NCBI GenBank assembly: GCA_030037575.1
Contig: JASHRB010000413.1
Location: 1-5,414, forward strand
From: Candidatus Sulfotelmatobacter sp.
GTDB lineage: Bacteria > Acidobacteriota > Terriglobia > Terriglobales > Acidobacteriaceae
DNA length: 5,414 nt
Direction: 5' to 3'
Shown here: positions 1 to 5,414 of the stretch, piece by piece
Layout: every line of letters starts with the position of its first letter
Numbering within the stretch: position 1 is the stretch's first letter
The notes under the pieces: model-generated
What the model was told of the DNA's origin: nothing
Database searches by the model: none
What the model saw: only the letters and a program-made list of their open reading frames with translations
Position numbers and translations under genes: made by a program

Positions 1-113
1 GCAGAACGACATCACGACACAATCGCTCTTGGGGCGAGGGTATTGAGTTGGTTATCAGTCTTGCGGATTCCAGAGCGGACAACTGCCATGGCGCTGGGGG
101 CGGCTCGGTTCAT

Positions 114-140
114 TGGACAAACCAAAACAAACCCTATAAA
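114..140 (+). promoter_or_regulatory. Candidate sigma-70-type promoter for the DeoR gene
   Basis: TGGACA at 114-119 matches the -35 consensus at five of six positions, and TATAAA at 135-140 matches the -10 consensus at five of six. The spacer is 15 bp, which is short. A second -10-like hexamer, GATAAT, lies at 142-147, but it would need a 22-bp spacer. This is the most AT-rich stretch of the window and sits about 60 bases before the GTG start of the regulator, where a promoter would be expected. Bases 1-113 upstream show no gene or site that I can support. The call rests on pattern match only. Confidence 0.4.
117..133 (+). repeat. Tandem 7-bp repeat, candidate DeoR-family operator
   Basis: ACAAACC occurs exactly at 117-123 and again at 127-133, so the copies are 10 bp apart, one turn of the helix. 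The pair lies across the end of the candidate -35 box and the promoter spacer, so a bound protein would block RNA polymerase. On the complementary strand the block is T-rich and contains TGTTT. TGTTT-type sequences are known in sites of several DeoR-family repressors, such as LacR and SugR of Gram-positive bacteria. That the neighbouring regulator binds here is inference. Confidence 0.35.
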
Positions 141-202
141 AGATAATACGAAGTCTGCCGGGCTTTGCCGGCGATTCATTTCCACGAGGCAAATTCACTC
201 GC

Positions 203-964
203 GTGCTGAACGAAGAACGGCGCCGCGCAATTTTGGACATCCTGAATAATCAGGGCCGGGTGCTGGTGGGCGAGCTTTCCAAGCGATTCCAGACCTCGCA
301 AGTCACCATCCGCAAAGACCTCGAAATCTTGCATGCGCACGGCCAGGTTCACCGCACGCACGGCGGGGCCTTGCCGGCGCGCGAGCGCGTGCTGGAAGAT
401 CCGACGCTGCGCGAAAAGGAAAAACTGCACCACCAAGAAAAGCTGCGAATCGCGGAGGCGGCGGCCGGCAAGGTGATGGAAGGCCAGGTGGTAATTCTCG
501 ACTCCGGCACCACCACTACGGCCATCGCGCGCGCGCTCCGTGATTTTCGCAATCTTACGATTGTCACCAATGCGGTGAATATTGCGGCGGAGTTGAGCGG
601 CAGCACGATCGAAGTAATCCTTACCGGCGGCACATTGCGCAAAAATTCATTCTCCTTGGTCGGCCCCATCGCTGAAGAGATGCTGCGGCACTTGAGCGCC
701 GATTTGCTCTTTCTCGGCGTCGACGGCTTCGACGTGCACTACGGATTGAGCACCCCCAATCTTTTGGAATCGAAAGTGAACCGCGTCATGGTCGAGATTG
801 CGAAACGCACCATCGTGGTTTGCGATTCCAGCAAATTCGGGAGGCGCAGCCTTTCATTGATCGCGCCGCCTACCGAGCTGCATGAGGTCATCACCGACCG
901 CGGAATCTCGAAATCGGATCTGCGCAATTTGAAACAGGCCGGCATTGAGGTAACGGTGGTCTGA
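203..964 (+). CDS. DeoR-family transcriptional repressor of sugar metabolism (AgaR-like)
   Basis: This is a 253-residue cytoplasmic DNA-binding protein, a normal length for the family. Residues 1-56 form the DeoR winged helix-turn-helix, ending in the family signature TIRKDLEILHAHGQVHRTHG (35-54). Residues about 80-235 are the DeoR C-terminal sensor domain, related to ribose-5-phosphate isomerase, which binds phosphorylated sugars. Its motifs are DSGTTTTAIA (100-109), TNAVN (122-126), LTGGTLR (140-146), GVDGF (172-176) and CDSSKFGRRS (207-216). The TPNLLES...N block (184-193) and the CDSSKFGRRS ending recall AgaR-type members, but the ligand cannot be read from sequence. GTG at 203 is the only usual start codon, because an in-frame stop lies at 137-139 and no ATG, GTG or TTG falls between. 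The ribosome site is weak: GAGG at 186-189 is 13 bases away. The gene heads the cluster and probably represses itself and the kinase 50 bp downstream. Confidence 0.93.
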   Translation: MLNEERRRAILDILNNQGRVLVGELSKRFQTSQVTIRKDLEILHAHGQVHRTHGGALPARERVLEDPTLREKEKLHHQEKLRIAEAAAGKVMEGQVVILDSGTTTTAIARALRDFRNLTIVTNAVNIAAELSGSTIEVILTGGTLRKNSFSLVGPIAEEMLRHLSADLLFLGVDGFDVHYGLSTPNLLESKVNRVMVEIAKRTIVVCDSSKFGRRSLSLIAPPTELHEVITDRGISKSDLRNLKQAGIEVTVV

Positions 965-1002
965 TTGAATTCTCTTCGCCGCCGCCATCGAGTCATCCAC
1001 CG

Positions 1003-1009
1003 GGAGGAG
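1003..1009 (+). promoter_or_regulatory. Ribosome binding site of the PfkB kinase gene
   Basis: GGAGGAG lies five bases before the GTG at 1015. It is the strongest Shine-Dalgarno in the window and supports GTG as the start. The next in-frame ATG (residue 36, base 1120) would remove the substrate-side GELNLD motif. Confidence 0.75.
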
Positions 1010-1014
1010 CGATT

Positions 1015-1962
1015 GTGCCGCAGTTCGACATAACGATTGCCGGAGAACTGAATCTCGATTTAATTCTTTACGGCTTGCCGGATGAACTGGCGCCGGAGCG
1101 CGAATTTCTGGCCGATCGCATGACGCTGACGCTGGGAGGTTCATCGTCGATTGTGGCGCACAATCTTGCCGCTTTAGGCAGCTGCGTTGGCTTTCAGTCG
1201 CGTATCGGCGACGACGATCTGGGAACGGCGGCGCTGCTGCCGCTACAGCAAATGGGCGTGGATGTTTCGCGTCTGCGGCGCGTGGGCGGTGAGATCAAGA
1301 CCGGTCTGACCGTGATCCTGCAGCGGTCCGCATGGCGCAATATGGTTACGTATGCGGGAACGATTGCCCAGTTGACATGGGATGATCTCGATCTCGATTA
1401 TCTTGCGAATGCCCGCCACTTCCACGTGTCTTCTTTTTATTTGCAGCGCGCCTTGCGGCCTCGAATACCCGAGTTATTTCGCGAGATGAAAGCTGCAGGA
1501 CTGAGCACTTCGCTCGACACCAACGACGATCCGGATGACACCTGGGAAAGCGGCCTGCGTGAGGCGCTGCGTTGCGTTGATGTATTTCTGCCCAATGAGC
1601 GCGAAGCGCAGAAGGCAGCTCGTGTCGACAATCTTGAAGCTGCGGTGGGGACATTAGCGGAGATGGTTCCGCTGGTTGTGGTCAAACTTGGGCGCGAGGG
1701 AGCGCTGGCACAGCGCGGCGGGGAACGATTTACCAGCCCCTCCATAAAAGTGGAAGCCGTTGACGCAGTTGGTGCCGGGGACAGCTTCGATGCGGGATTT
1801 CTGCATGAATACGTGCGCGGAGCAGATTTGACCACCTGTCTTCGCACCGGCAACCTGGCGGGGGCTTTTTCGACCACTCGGTCGGGAGGAACGGAAGCGT
1901 TTCGGGATATGGCGTATCGCCACAAGTTCTTTCGAGAGCATGGCCGCGGATCGCGCGTGTAA
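1015..1962 (+). CDS. PfkB/ribokinase-family carbohydrate kinase
   Basis: This 315-residue protein is predicted to be a cytoplasmic ATP-dependent sugar kinase. The N-terminal GELNLDLIL (10-18) carries the Asp used for substrate binding in ribokinases. TLGGSSSIVAHNLAALG (39-55) corresponds to the first PfkB signature, and RIGDDDLG follows at 63-70. The middle holds DTNDDPDDTW (168-177) and FLPNEREA (191-198), the latter a typical nucleotide-side motif. VVKLGREGAL (222-231) precedes the second signature DAVGAGDSFDAGF (250-262), whose GAGD contains the anion hole and the catalytic base Asp256. Nothing essential appears to be missing. Family members act on fructose, 2-keto-3-deoxygluconate, ribose, tagatose 6-phosphate and others, and the sequence does not settle which. 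The DeoR gene 50 bp upstream and the beta-mannosidase downstream suggest a hexose or hexose derivative. Its TAA stop is the only stop in this frame until base 3070. Confidence 0.93.
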   Translation: MPQFDITIAGELNLDLILYGLPDELAPEREFLADRMTLTLGGSSSIVAHNLAALGSCVGFQSRIGDDDLGTAALLPLQQMGVDVSRLRRVGGEIKTGLTVILQRSAWRNMVTYAGTIAQLTWDDLDLDYLANARHFHVSSFYLQRALRPRIPELFREMKAAGLSTSLDTNDDPDDTWESGLREALRCVDVFLPNEREAQKAARVDNLEAAVGTLAEMVPLVVVKLGREGALAQRGGERFTSPSIKVEAVDAVGAGDSFDAGFLHEYVRGADLTTCLRTGNLAGAFSTTRSGGTEAFRDMAYRHKFFREHGRGSRV

Positions 1963-2127
1963 TGGCCATCCCCTGGCTTTCATCTTTCCGGCTCCGCCGC
2001 GAAATTAGTTCCCCAAGTCCAAGCGCCGGCTCTTTCATGCCTCATTCCGGCTGCCGCCCCGCCCGGCACGTTACTCTCGTTACCGCCGGCATTGCCCCCC
2101 TTGAAATATGATCTGAGTCGGGACCCC
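1963..2127 (+). other. C-rich spacer between kinase and binding protein
   Basis: These 165 bases are strongly C-rich and carry several CCGGC or GCCGG words. The frame shared by the kinase and the binding protein stays open through the whole spacer and would read as a Pro/Ala/Leu-rich stretch, but it contains no ATG or GTG. Only TTG codons at 2092 and 2101 could start it early, and neither has a clear Shine-Dalgarno. No T-tract terminator is visible after the kinase, so read-through transcription into the next gene is likely. Confidence 0.4.
2107..2112 (+). promoter_or_regulatory. Possible -10 box for the binding-protein gene
   Basis: TATGAT matches the -10 consensus at five of six positions and lies in the only AT-richer patch of the spacer. 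No matching -35 box is found at 16-18 bp, and there is no TG extension at the proper distance. If used, it would start transcription only about 8-10 bases before ATG 2128, giving a very short leader. Confidence 0.2.
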
Positions 2128-3072
2128 ATGAAAAAGCTCTCCTTTGTTCTTTCGCTCACCAACGACGACAACGATTACCAACAGGAACAGGCAACTGCGG
2201 CCGACCGGGCGGCCAAGCGTTTGGGAGTGGAAATAAAAATTGTGCACGCCAACAATGACGCCGTACAACAAAGTCAGCAGTTGCTCGACTTTATCCAAGC
2301 AGATGCGGCGCTGCGTCCGGATGCGATCATGTTTGAACCGGCCGGCGGAACCGCATTTCCCCAGGTAGCACGCGCAGCAACCTCTGCGGGCATGGGCTGG
2401 GTCGTTCTCAATCATGATCCAGACTATCTTTCATCGCTCCGCGGAAACAGCCGCATTCCGGTTTTTTCTATCAGTTCGGACCACGTGGAAGTAGGCAAGA
2501 TTCAGGGCCAACAGTTTGCCGCCCTCCTGCCGCAGGGCGGATCGATTCTCTACATCGAGGGACCAGGCCATAGTGCGGCCGCCAAGGAAAGAACGGCGGG
2601 CATGATGAAGACCAAGCCTTCCAATATTGCGGTGAAGACGTTGCGCGGTAATTGGACGGAAGATAGTGCGTATCGTTCGGTGAGTTCCTGGTTGCGCCTG
2701 AGCACCTCGCAAAAGACGCCGATTGACCTGGTCGGAGCGCAGGACGACAGCATGGCTGCCGGCGCCCGAAAAGCGTTCGCAGAAATCGCCGCCGGTGATC
2801 GCGAGCGCTGGCTCAAGATTCCATTTACCGGTTGCGACGGTTTGCCGAGGACCGGGCAATCGTGGGTGCGAACCGGACTGCTCGCGGCGACCATCTACAT
2901 TCGTCCAAACGCAGGTCTCGCGGTGGAGATGCTGACGGAGGCGATGCGCGCCGGGTCTCAGCCGGCCGAGCGCAAATTGATTGAACCTGAGTCGGTGCCC
3001 ACGCTGGCACAGCTGGCCGCCAAACCGGGGACGGAAGGCAAGCCCCTTCGATCGACTCGCGCCGGCGCATAA
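2128..3072 (+). CDS. Sugar-binding protein of the periplasmic-binding-protein type 1 fold, without a signal peptide
   Basis: From ATG 2128 this is a 314-residue protein of the ribose/xylose-binding type (Peripla_BP_4-like). The first beta strand KKLSFVLSL begins at residue 2. Family landmarks follow in order: VVLNHD (92-97), SSDHVEVGKIQG (116-127), EGPGHSAAAKERTAG (144-158), NWTED (175-179), GAQDDSMAAGARKA (203-216) and GCDGLP (235-240). Asn95 or Asp97, Arg155, Trp176, Asp206 or Asp207 and Asp237 sit where ribose-binding protein places its sugar contacts, so a sugar pocket is likely. No hydrophobic leader or lipobox precedes the fold. Starting at TTG 2092 would add 12 residues, still with no leader. 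The Shine-Dalgarno is weak (GGGA at 2120-2123). There is also no helix-turn-helix, so it is not a LacI-type regulator. No transporter permease or ATPase gene is visible. Whether it works in transport, sensing or sugar buffering is unknown. Confidence 0.85.
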   Translation: MKKLSFVLSLTNDDNDYQQEQATAADRAAKRLGVEIKIVHANNDAVQQSQQLLDFIQADAALRPDAIMFEPAGGTAFPQVARAATSAGMGWVVLNHDPDYLSSLRGNSRIPVFSISSDHVEVGKIQGQQFAALLPQGGSILYIEGPGHSAAAKERTAGMMKTKPSNIAVKTLRGNWTEDSAYRSVSSWLRLSTSQKTPIDLVGAQDDSMAAGARKAFAEIAAGDRERWLKIPFTGCDGLPRTGQSWVRTGLLAATIYIRPNAGLAVEMLTEAMRAGSQPAERKLIEPESVPTLAQLAAKPGTEGKPLRSTRAGA

Positions 3073-3121
3073 AAAACGGGCCTGCTCGCCGGTGCCTGCT
3101 GCATCGTCTAGGACTTTGCTG

Positions 3122-3137
3122 GGCCGGGGTTCCGGCC
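3122..3137 (+). repeat. GC-only hairpin after the binding-protein gene
   Basis: GGCCGG (3122-3127) and CCGGCC (3132-3137) are perfect inverted copies around a GGTT loop, giving a 6-bp stem. No T-tract follows, so this is not a standard intrinsic terminator. It may slow polymerase or protect the 3' end of the upstream message, but it may also be a chance feature of GC-rich DNA. Confidence 0.35.
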
Positions 3138-3200
3138 AGTCGCTCTCGACCATCGCGCCTGTAGTAATATCTTTGCTTCGATCCTGCGATCCCGTCAATC

Positions 3201-3213
3201 GTTGGGCGCCAAC
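3201..3213 (+). repeat. Short inverted repeat upstream of the beta-mannosidase, operator-like
   Basis: GTTGG (3201-3205) and CCAAC (3209-3213) are perfect inverted copies around GCG. The element lies about 90 bases before the beta-mannosidase start and could be a regulator half-site pair or a small hairpin. It does not resemble the tandem ACAAACC repeat at 117-133, so the two ends of the cluster may have different controls. No convincing promoter was found beside it. Confidence 0.25.
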
Positions 3214-3247
3214 ATTGCAAATCTAGGTTTTGACCTGGTGGCCGCAA

Positions 3248-3301
3248 CCGGCTTCAGACCGAGCCGGGGCGTCCACGATCTCTGAATACGGGAGCCCCGG
3301 C
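3248..3301 (+). promoter_or_regulatory. Mutually exclusive hairpins in the beta-mannosidase leader, possible translational switch
   Basis: CCGGCT (3248-3253) can pair with AGCCGG (3262-3267) across an 8-base loop. Alternatively, GCCGGGGC (3263-3270) can pair with GCCCCGGC (3294-3301), an all-GC 8-bp helix that ends at the base just before the ATG and places the ribosome site in its 23-base loop. The two structures share bases 3263-3267, so only one can form at a time. The pairings are exact in the sequence. A regulatory role is inference, since GC-rich leaders produce such pairings by chance. It matches no riboswitch class that I recognise. Confidence 0.35.
3290..3294 (+). promoter_or_regulatory. 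Ribosome binding site of the beta-mannosidase gene
   Basis: GGGAG lies seven bases before ATG 3302. It supports this start, which gives a complete signal peptide, over the in-frame ATG at residue 33, which would lose it. Confidence 0.6.
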
Positions 3302-5414
3302 ATGTCTTCGCTTCGCGCTGAACAAATCCGCAGATATTCTGTTGCCGATTTCCTTCGTTTCGCTTTTCTCCTGGCTTTGCTCTGGTTGTCGGTGCCCATG
3401 AGCGCCGCCGAACCCTCTTCGCTGAATCTCGATTCCGGCTGGCGGTTTCGAGCCACCACCGAGGTTGAGAACCCGGAAGCGAAGCAGTGGCATCCCGCGC
3501 AGGTTCCCGGGGTTGTGCATACCGATTTGCTCGAGAACAAGCTGATTCCCGATCCGTTCGACAAAGATAACGAATTTCACCTGCAATGGATCGGCCTGGC
3601 TGACTGGGAATATCAGACCACATTTCAAATTGCTGCGGCTACGCTCGAGCACGAACATCTCGATCTTGTGTTCGACGGACTCGATACGTTCGCGGATGTG
3701 TACCTCAACGACCAATCGATTCTTCGTGCCGACAACATGTTCCGCACCTGGCGGGTGCCGGCGAAGGCCATGCTCAGGCCCGGTTCGAACACGTTGCGCA
3801 TTGTTTTCCATTCAGCGGTCGAACACATGCTTCCGTACGTAAAGTCGCTGCCTTATGTTTTGCCGTCCATTTCCACCCACAACTTCGGCAACGAAGAGAA
3901 CATTGCCACTGCTCCCTACACGCGCAAGGCGCCTTACCAATATGGATGGGACTGGGGACCGAGATTTCTCACGGAGGGCATTTGGCAGCCGGTGCGTCTG
4001 GAGATGTGGGATGTGCTGCGCATCGACAATTTTCACGTTCATCAAGAAACCATTACTTCCGCCCTGGCCAACCTGAGGGCTGAGCTTGCCGTAGAAGCGA
4101 GCAAACCAACGACCGCAACTCTCATTCTGTCCCATGACGAAATGTCCGGGCCGCAAACTGCCGATGGAACACAGACCTTGCAACTGAATGCGGGCATAAA
4201 TCATATTTCTGTTCCGCTGCGCCTGCTGTCGCCGAAGCTGTGGTATCCCCTGGGATACGGCCCGCAGAATCGTTATCGATTTTCTGCTGCGCTAAACAGC
4301 GGCCGCGAAGTGCTGGCTCGCGCGGAGACCAAAACTGGCCTGCGTTCGCTCGAGTTGCGCCGCGTGGCGGATGAGTGGGGAAAGAGCTTCGAGTTTGTAG
4401 TCAATGGCATTGTTGTTTACGCCAAAGGCGCGGACGTGATTCCATTCGACAGCTTTCCCAATCGGGTTACGCCCGAGATTCATCGCCGTATTCTTCAATC
4501 CGCCGTGGATGCACATATGAATATGGTTCGCGAATGGGGCGGCGGTTATTACGAGTCGGATGATTTCTACGACATCTGCGACGAACTTGGAATCATGGTC
4601 TGGCAGGAGTTTTCCTTTGGGGGAGATATGATTCCGGGGGACGTTGCCTATCAGGAAAATGTTCGGCAAGAGGCGATCGATCAGATCAAGAGGCTGCGCG
4701 ACCATCCCAGTATCGTCGTCTGGTGTGGAAATAATGAAGTTGAGACCGGATGGTACCACTGGGGCGACCGGCAGGATTTCAAGGAATCGATTTCGCCCGA
4801 GGACCGCGACCGCGTCTGGCAGGATTACATCATCATGTTCGCCGATATTCTCAAGAGCGCGGTTGAAAAGTACGCCGATCCGACTCCCTATTGGCCCAGT
4901 TCTCCCAGCGCGAACTTCGAAGAGATTCCCGACAATCAGCACAACGGCGACATGCACTACTGGGCGGTTTGGCACCAGCAAGCCCCCGCCTCCGACTACA
5001 CCAAACAGTTTCCCCGCTTCATGACTGAGTACGGATTCCAATCGTTCGCCGAAATGCGAACCATCCGCGCCTACGCGCACAATCCGGAGGACTTCGATAT
5101 TCGCTCGAGGGTCATGCAGGCGCATCAGAAAAACAAGGGGGGGAATGAACGCATTCTCACCTACATGCTGCGCGAGTATCGCGAGCCCAAGGATTTCGCG
5201 TCGTTCGTTTATTTGAGCCAGGTGCAGCAGGCGGAGATCATCAAGATAGGAGCCGAGCATTTGCGCCGCAATCGCCCTCGCATCATGGGATCGCTCTATT
5301 GGCAGTTGAATGATTGCTGGCCGGTGGCTTCGTGGGCGAGCATCGATTATTACGGCCGCTGGAAGGCTTTGCAATACTACGCGCGCCGCTTCTATGACGA
5401 TGTTCTGATCTCGC
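3302..5414 (+). CDS. Secreted beta-mannosidase, glycoside hydrolase family 2 (partial, 3' end outside window)
   Basis: This enzyme should remove terminal beta-mannose from mannooligosaccharides or glycoproteins (EC 3.2.1.25), with retention of configuration. The window holds 704 codons without a stop. Family members are usually about 850 residues, so roughly the last 150, the C-terminal beta domain, lie beyond the edge. Residues 1-36 look like a Sec signal peptide: basic start, hydrophobic core around 19-32, and likely cleavage after Ser-Ala-Ala. Next come the N-terminal jelly-roll domain (about 40-220) with RKAPYQYGWDWGPR (208-221), an immunoglobulin-like domain (about 222-350), and the catalytic barrel from about 363. 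Barrel motifs are NGIVVYAKGADVIP (368-381), NMVREWGGGYYESDDFYD (from 407) and WQEFSFGGD (434-442). WCGNNEVETGW (474-484) contains the acid/base Glu479, TEYGFQ (575-580) contains the nucleophile Glu576, and YWQLNDCWP lies at 666-674. The 97-residue distance between the two glutamates fits known GH2 beta-mannosidases. It acts in the periplasm or outside the cell. Confidence 0.95.
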   Translation, partial: MSSLRAEQIRRYSVADFLRFAFLLALLWLSVPMSAAEPSSLNLDSGWRFRATTEVENPEAKQWHPAQVPGVVHTDLLENKLIPDPFDKDNEFHLQWIGLADWEYQTTFQIAAATLEHEHLDLVFDGLDTFADVYLNDQSILRADNMFRTWRVPAKAMLRPGSNTLRIVFHSAVEHMLPYVKSLPYVLPSISTHNFGNEENIATAPYTRKAPYQYGWDWGPRFLTEGIWQPVRLEMWDVLRIDNFHVHQETITSALANLRAELAVEASKPTTATLILSHDEMSGPQTADGTQTLQLNAGINHISVPLRLLSPKLWYPLGYGPQNRYRFSAALNSGREVLARAETKTGLRSLELRRVADEWGKSFEFVVNGIVVYAKGADVIPFDSFPNRVTPEIHRRILQSAVDAHMNMVREWGGGYYESDDFYDICDELGIMVWQEFSFGGDMIPGDVAYQENVRQEAIDQIKRLRDHPSIVVWCGNNEVETGWYHWGDRQDFKESISPEDRDRVWQDYIIMFADILKSAVEKYADPTPYWPSSPSANFEEIPDNQHNGDMHYWAVWHQQAPASDYTKQFPRFMTEYGFQSFAEMRTIRAYAHNPEDFDIRSRVMQAHQKNKGGNERILTYMLREYREPKDFASFVYLSQVQQAEIIKIGAEHLRRNRPRIMGSLYWQLNDCWPVASWASIDYYGRWKALQYYARRFYDDVLIS

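Noticed and set aside
2..46. Short open stretch at the left edge ending in TGA, possibly the tail of an upstream gene
   Set aside because: Only 14 codons are visible and they match no family, so it cannot be told from chance.
1962..2111. A 49-codon frame starting at an ATG that overlaps the kinase stop (TAATG)
   Set aside because: The overlap resembles translational coupling, but there is no Shine-Dalgarno before it, the product is low-complexity with no known pattern, and it ends just before the next gene.
3071..3105. A-tract of six after the binding-protein stop with GC-rich sequence beside it, as a minus-strand terminator
   Set aside because: The complementary T-tract is preceded on the minus strand by only a weak, short stem, and no minus-strand gene approaches from that side.
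2431..3198. Open frame of 255 codons on the minus strand, antisense to the binding protein
   Set aside because: It is rich in Arg, Gly and Pro with no domain-like pattern, and the opposite strand carries a well-supported gene.
3230..3258. TTGACC as a -35 box for the beta-mannosidase gene
   Set aside because: The hexamer 17 bp downstream is TTCAGA, a poor -10, and other spacings were no better.
5126..5143. A-run followed by a G-run as a programmed frameshift site
   Set aside because: The A-run reads G AAA AAC and lacks the full slippery heptamer. The frame continues normally into conserved family motifs, so no shift is needed.
4292..5374. Open frame of 360 codons on the minus strand, antisense to the beta-mannosidase
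   Set aside because: It lies entirely within a clearly real GH2 gene, has no recognisable motif, and is typical of the shadow frames that GC-rich codon bias creates.

Overview
This window holds a one-directional run of sugar-utilisation genes, all on the + strand. The order is a DeoR-family repressor, a PfkB-family sugar kinase, a sugar-binding protein of the periplasmic-binding-protein fold that has no visible signal peptide, and a secreted glycoside hydrolase family 2 beta-mannosidase that runs off the right edge. Base composition is visibly GC-rich and codon use looks uniform across the four genes. The exported GH2 enzyme and the gene mix suggest a free-living, polysaccharide-degrading bacterium with a Gram-negative-type envelope. 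Acidobacteriota is my best guess, but it is an impression of gene style and not a measurement.

Layout. Bases 1-202 are a leader containing a plausible sigma-70-type promoter, with two exact 7-bp repeats one helical turn apart in its spacer. These repeats are a candidate operator for the regulator that follows. The DeoR gene (203-964) is followed after 50 bp by the kinase (1015-1962), which has a strong Shine-Dalgarno and a GTG start. After a C-rich 165-bp gap comes the binding protein (2128-3072), in the same reading frame as the kinase, with the kinase TAA as the only stop between them. A 229-bp leader with several GC-only inverted repeats then precedes the beta-mannosidase (3302 to beyond 5414). 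Two of these repeats are mutually exclusive, and one would close right up against the start codon.

How the parts could work together (inference). The exported beta-mannosidase releases mannose or another sugar from beta-mannosides. The sugar enters the cell by a transporter not in this window. The PfkB protein phosphorylates a sugar, and the DeoR repressor senses a phosphosugar and controls the set. The binding protein is the odd member. It keeps the ligand-pocket pattern of ribose/xylose-type binding proteins, but it starts directly at the first beta strand and has no permease or ATPase beside it. It may therefore be a cytosolic sugar sensor or buffer and not a transport component. No RNA genes, CRISPR arrays, insertion sequences or attachment sites were recognised.
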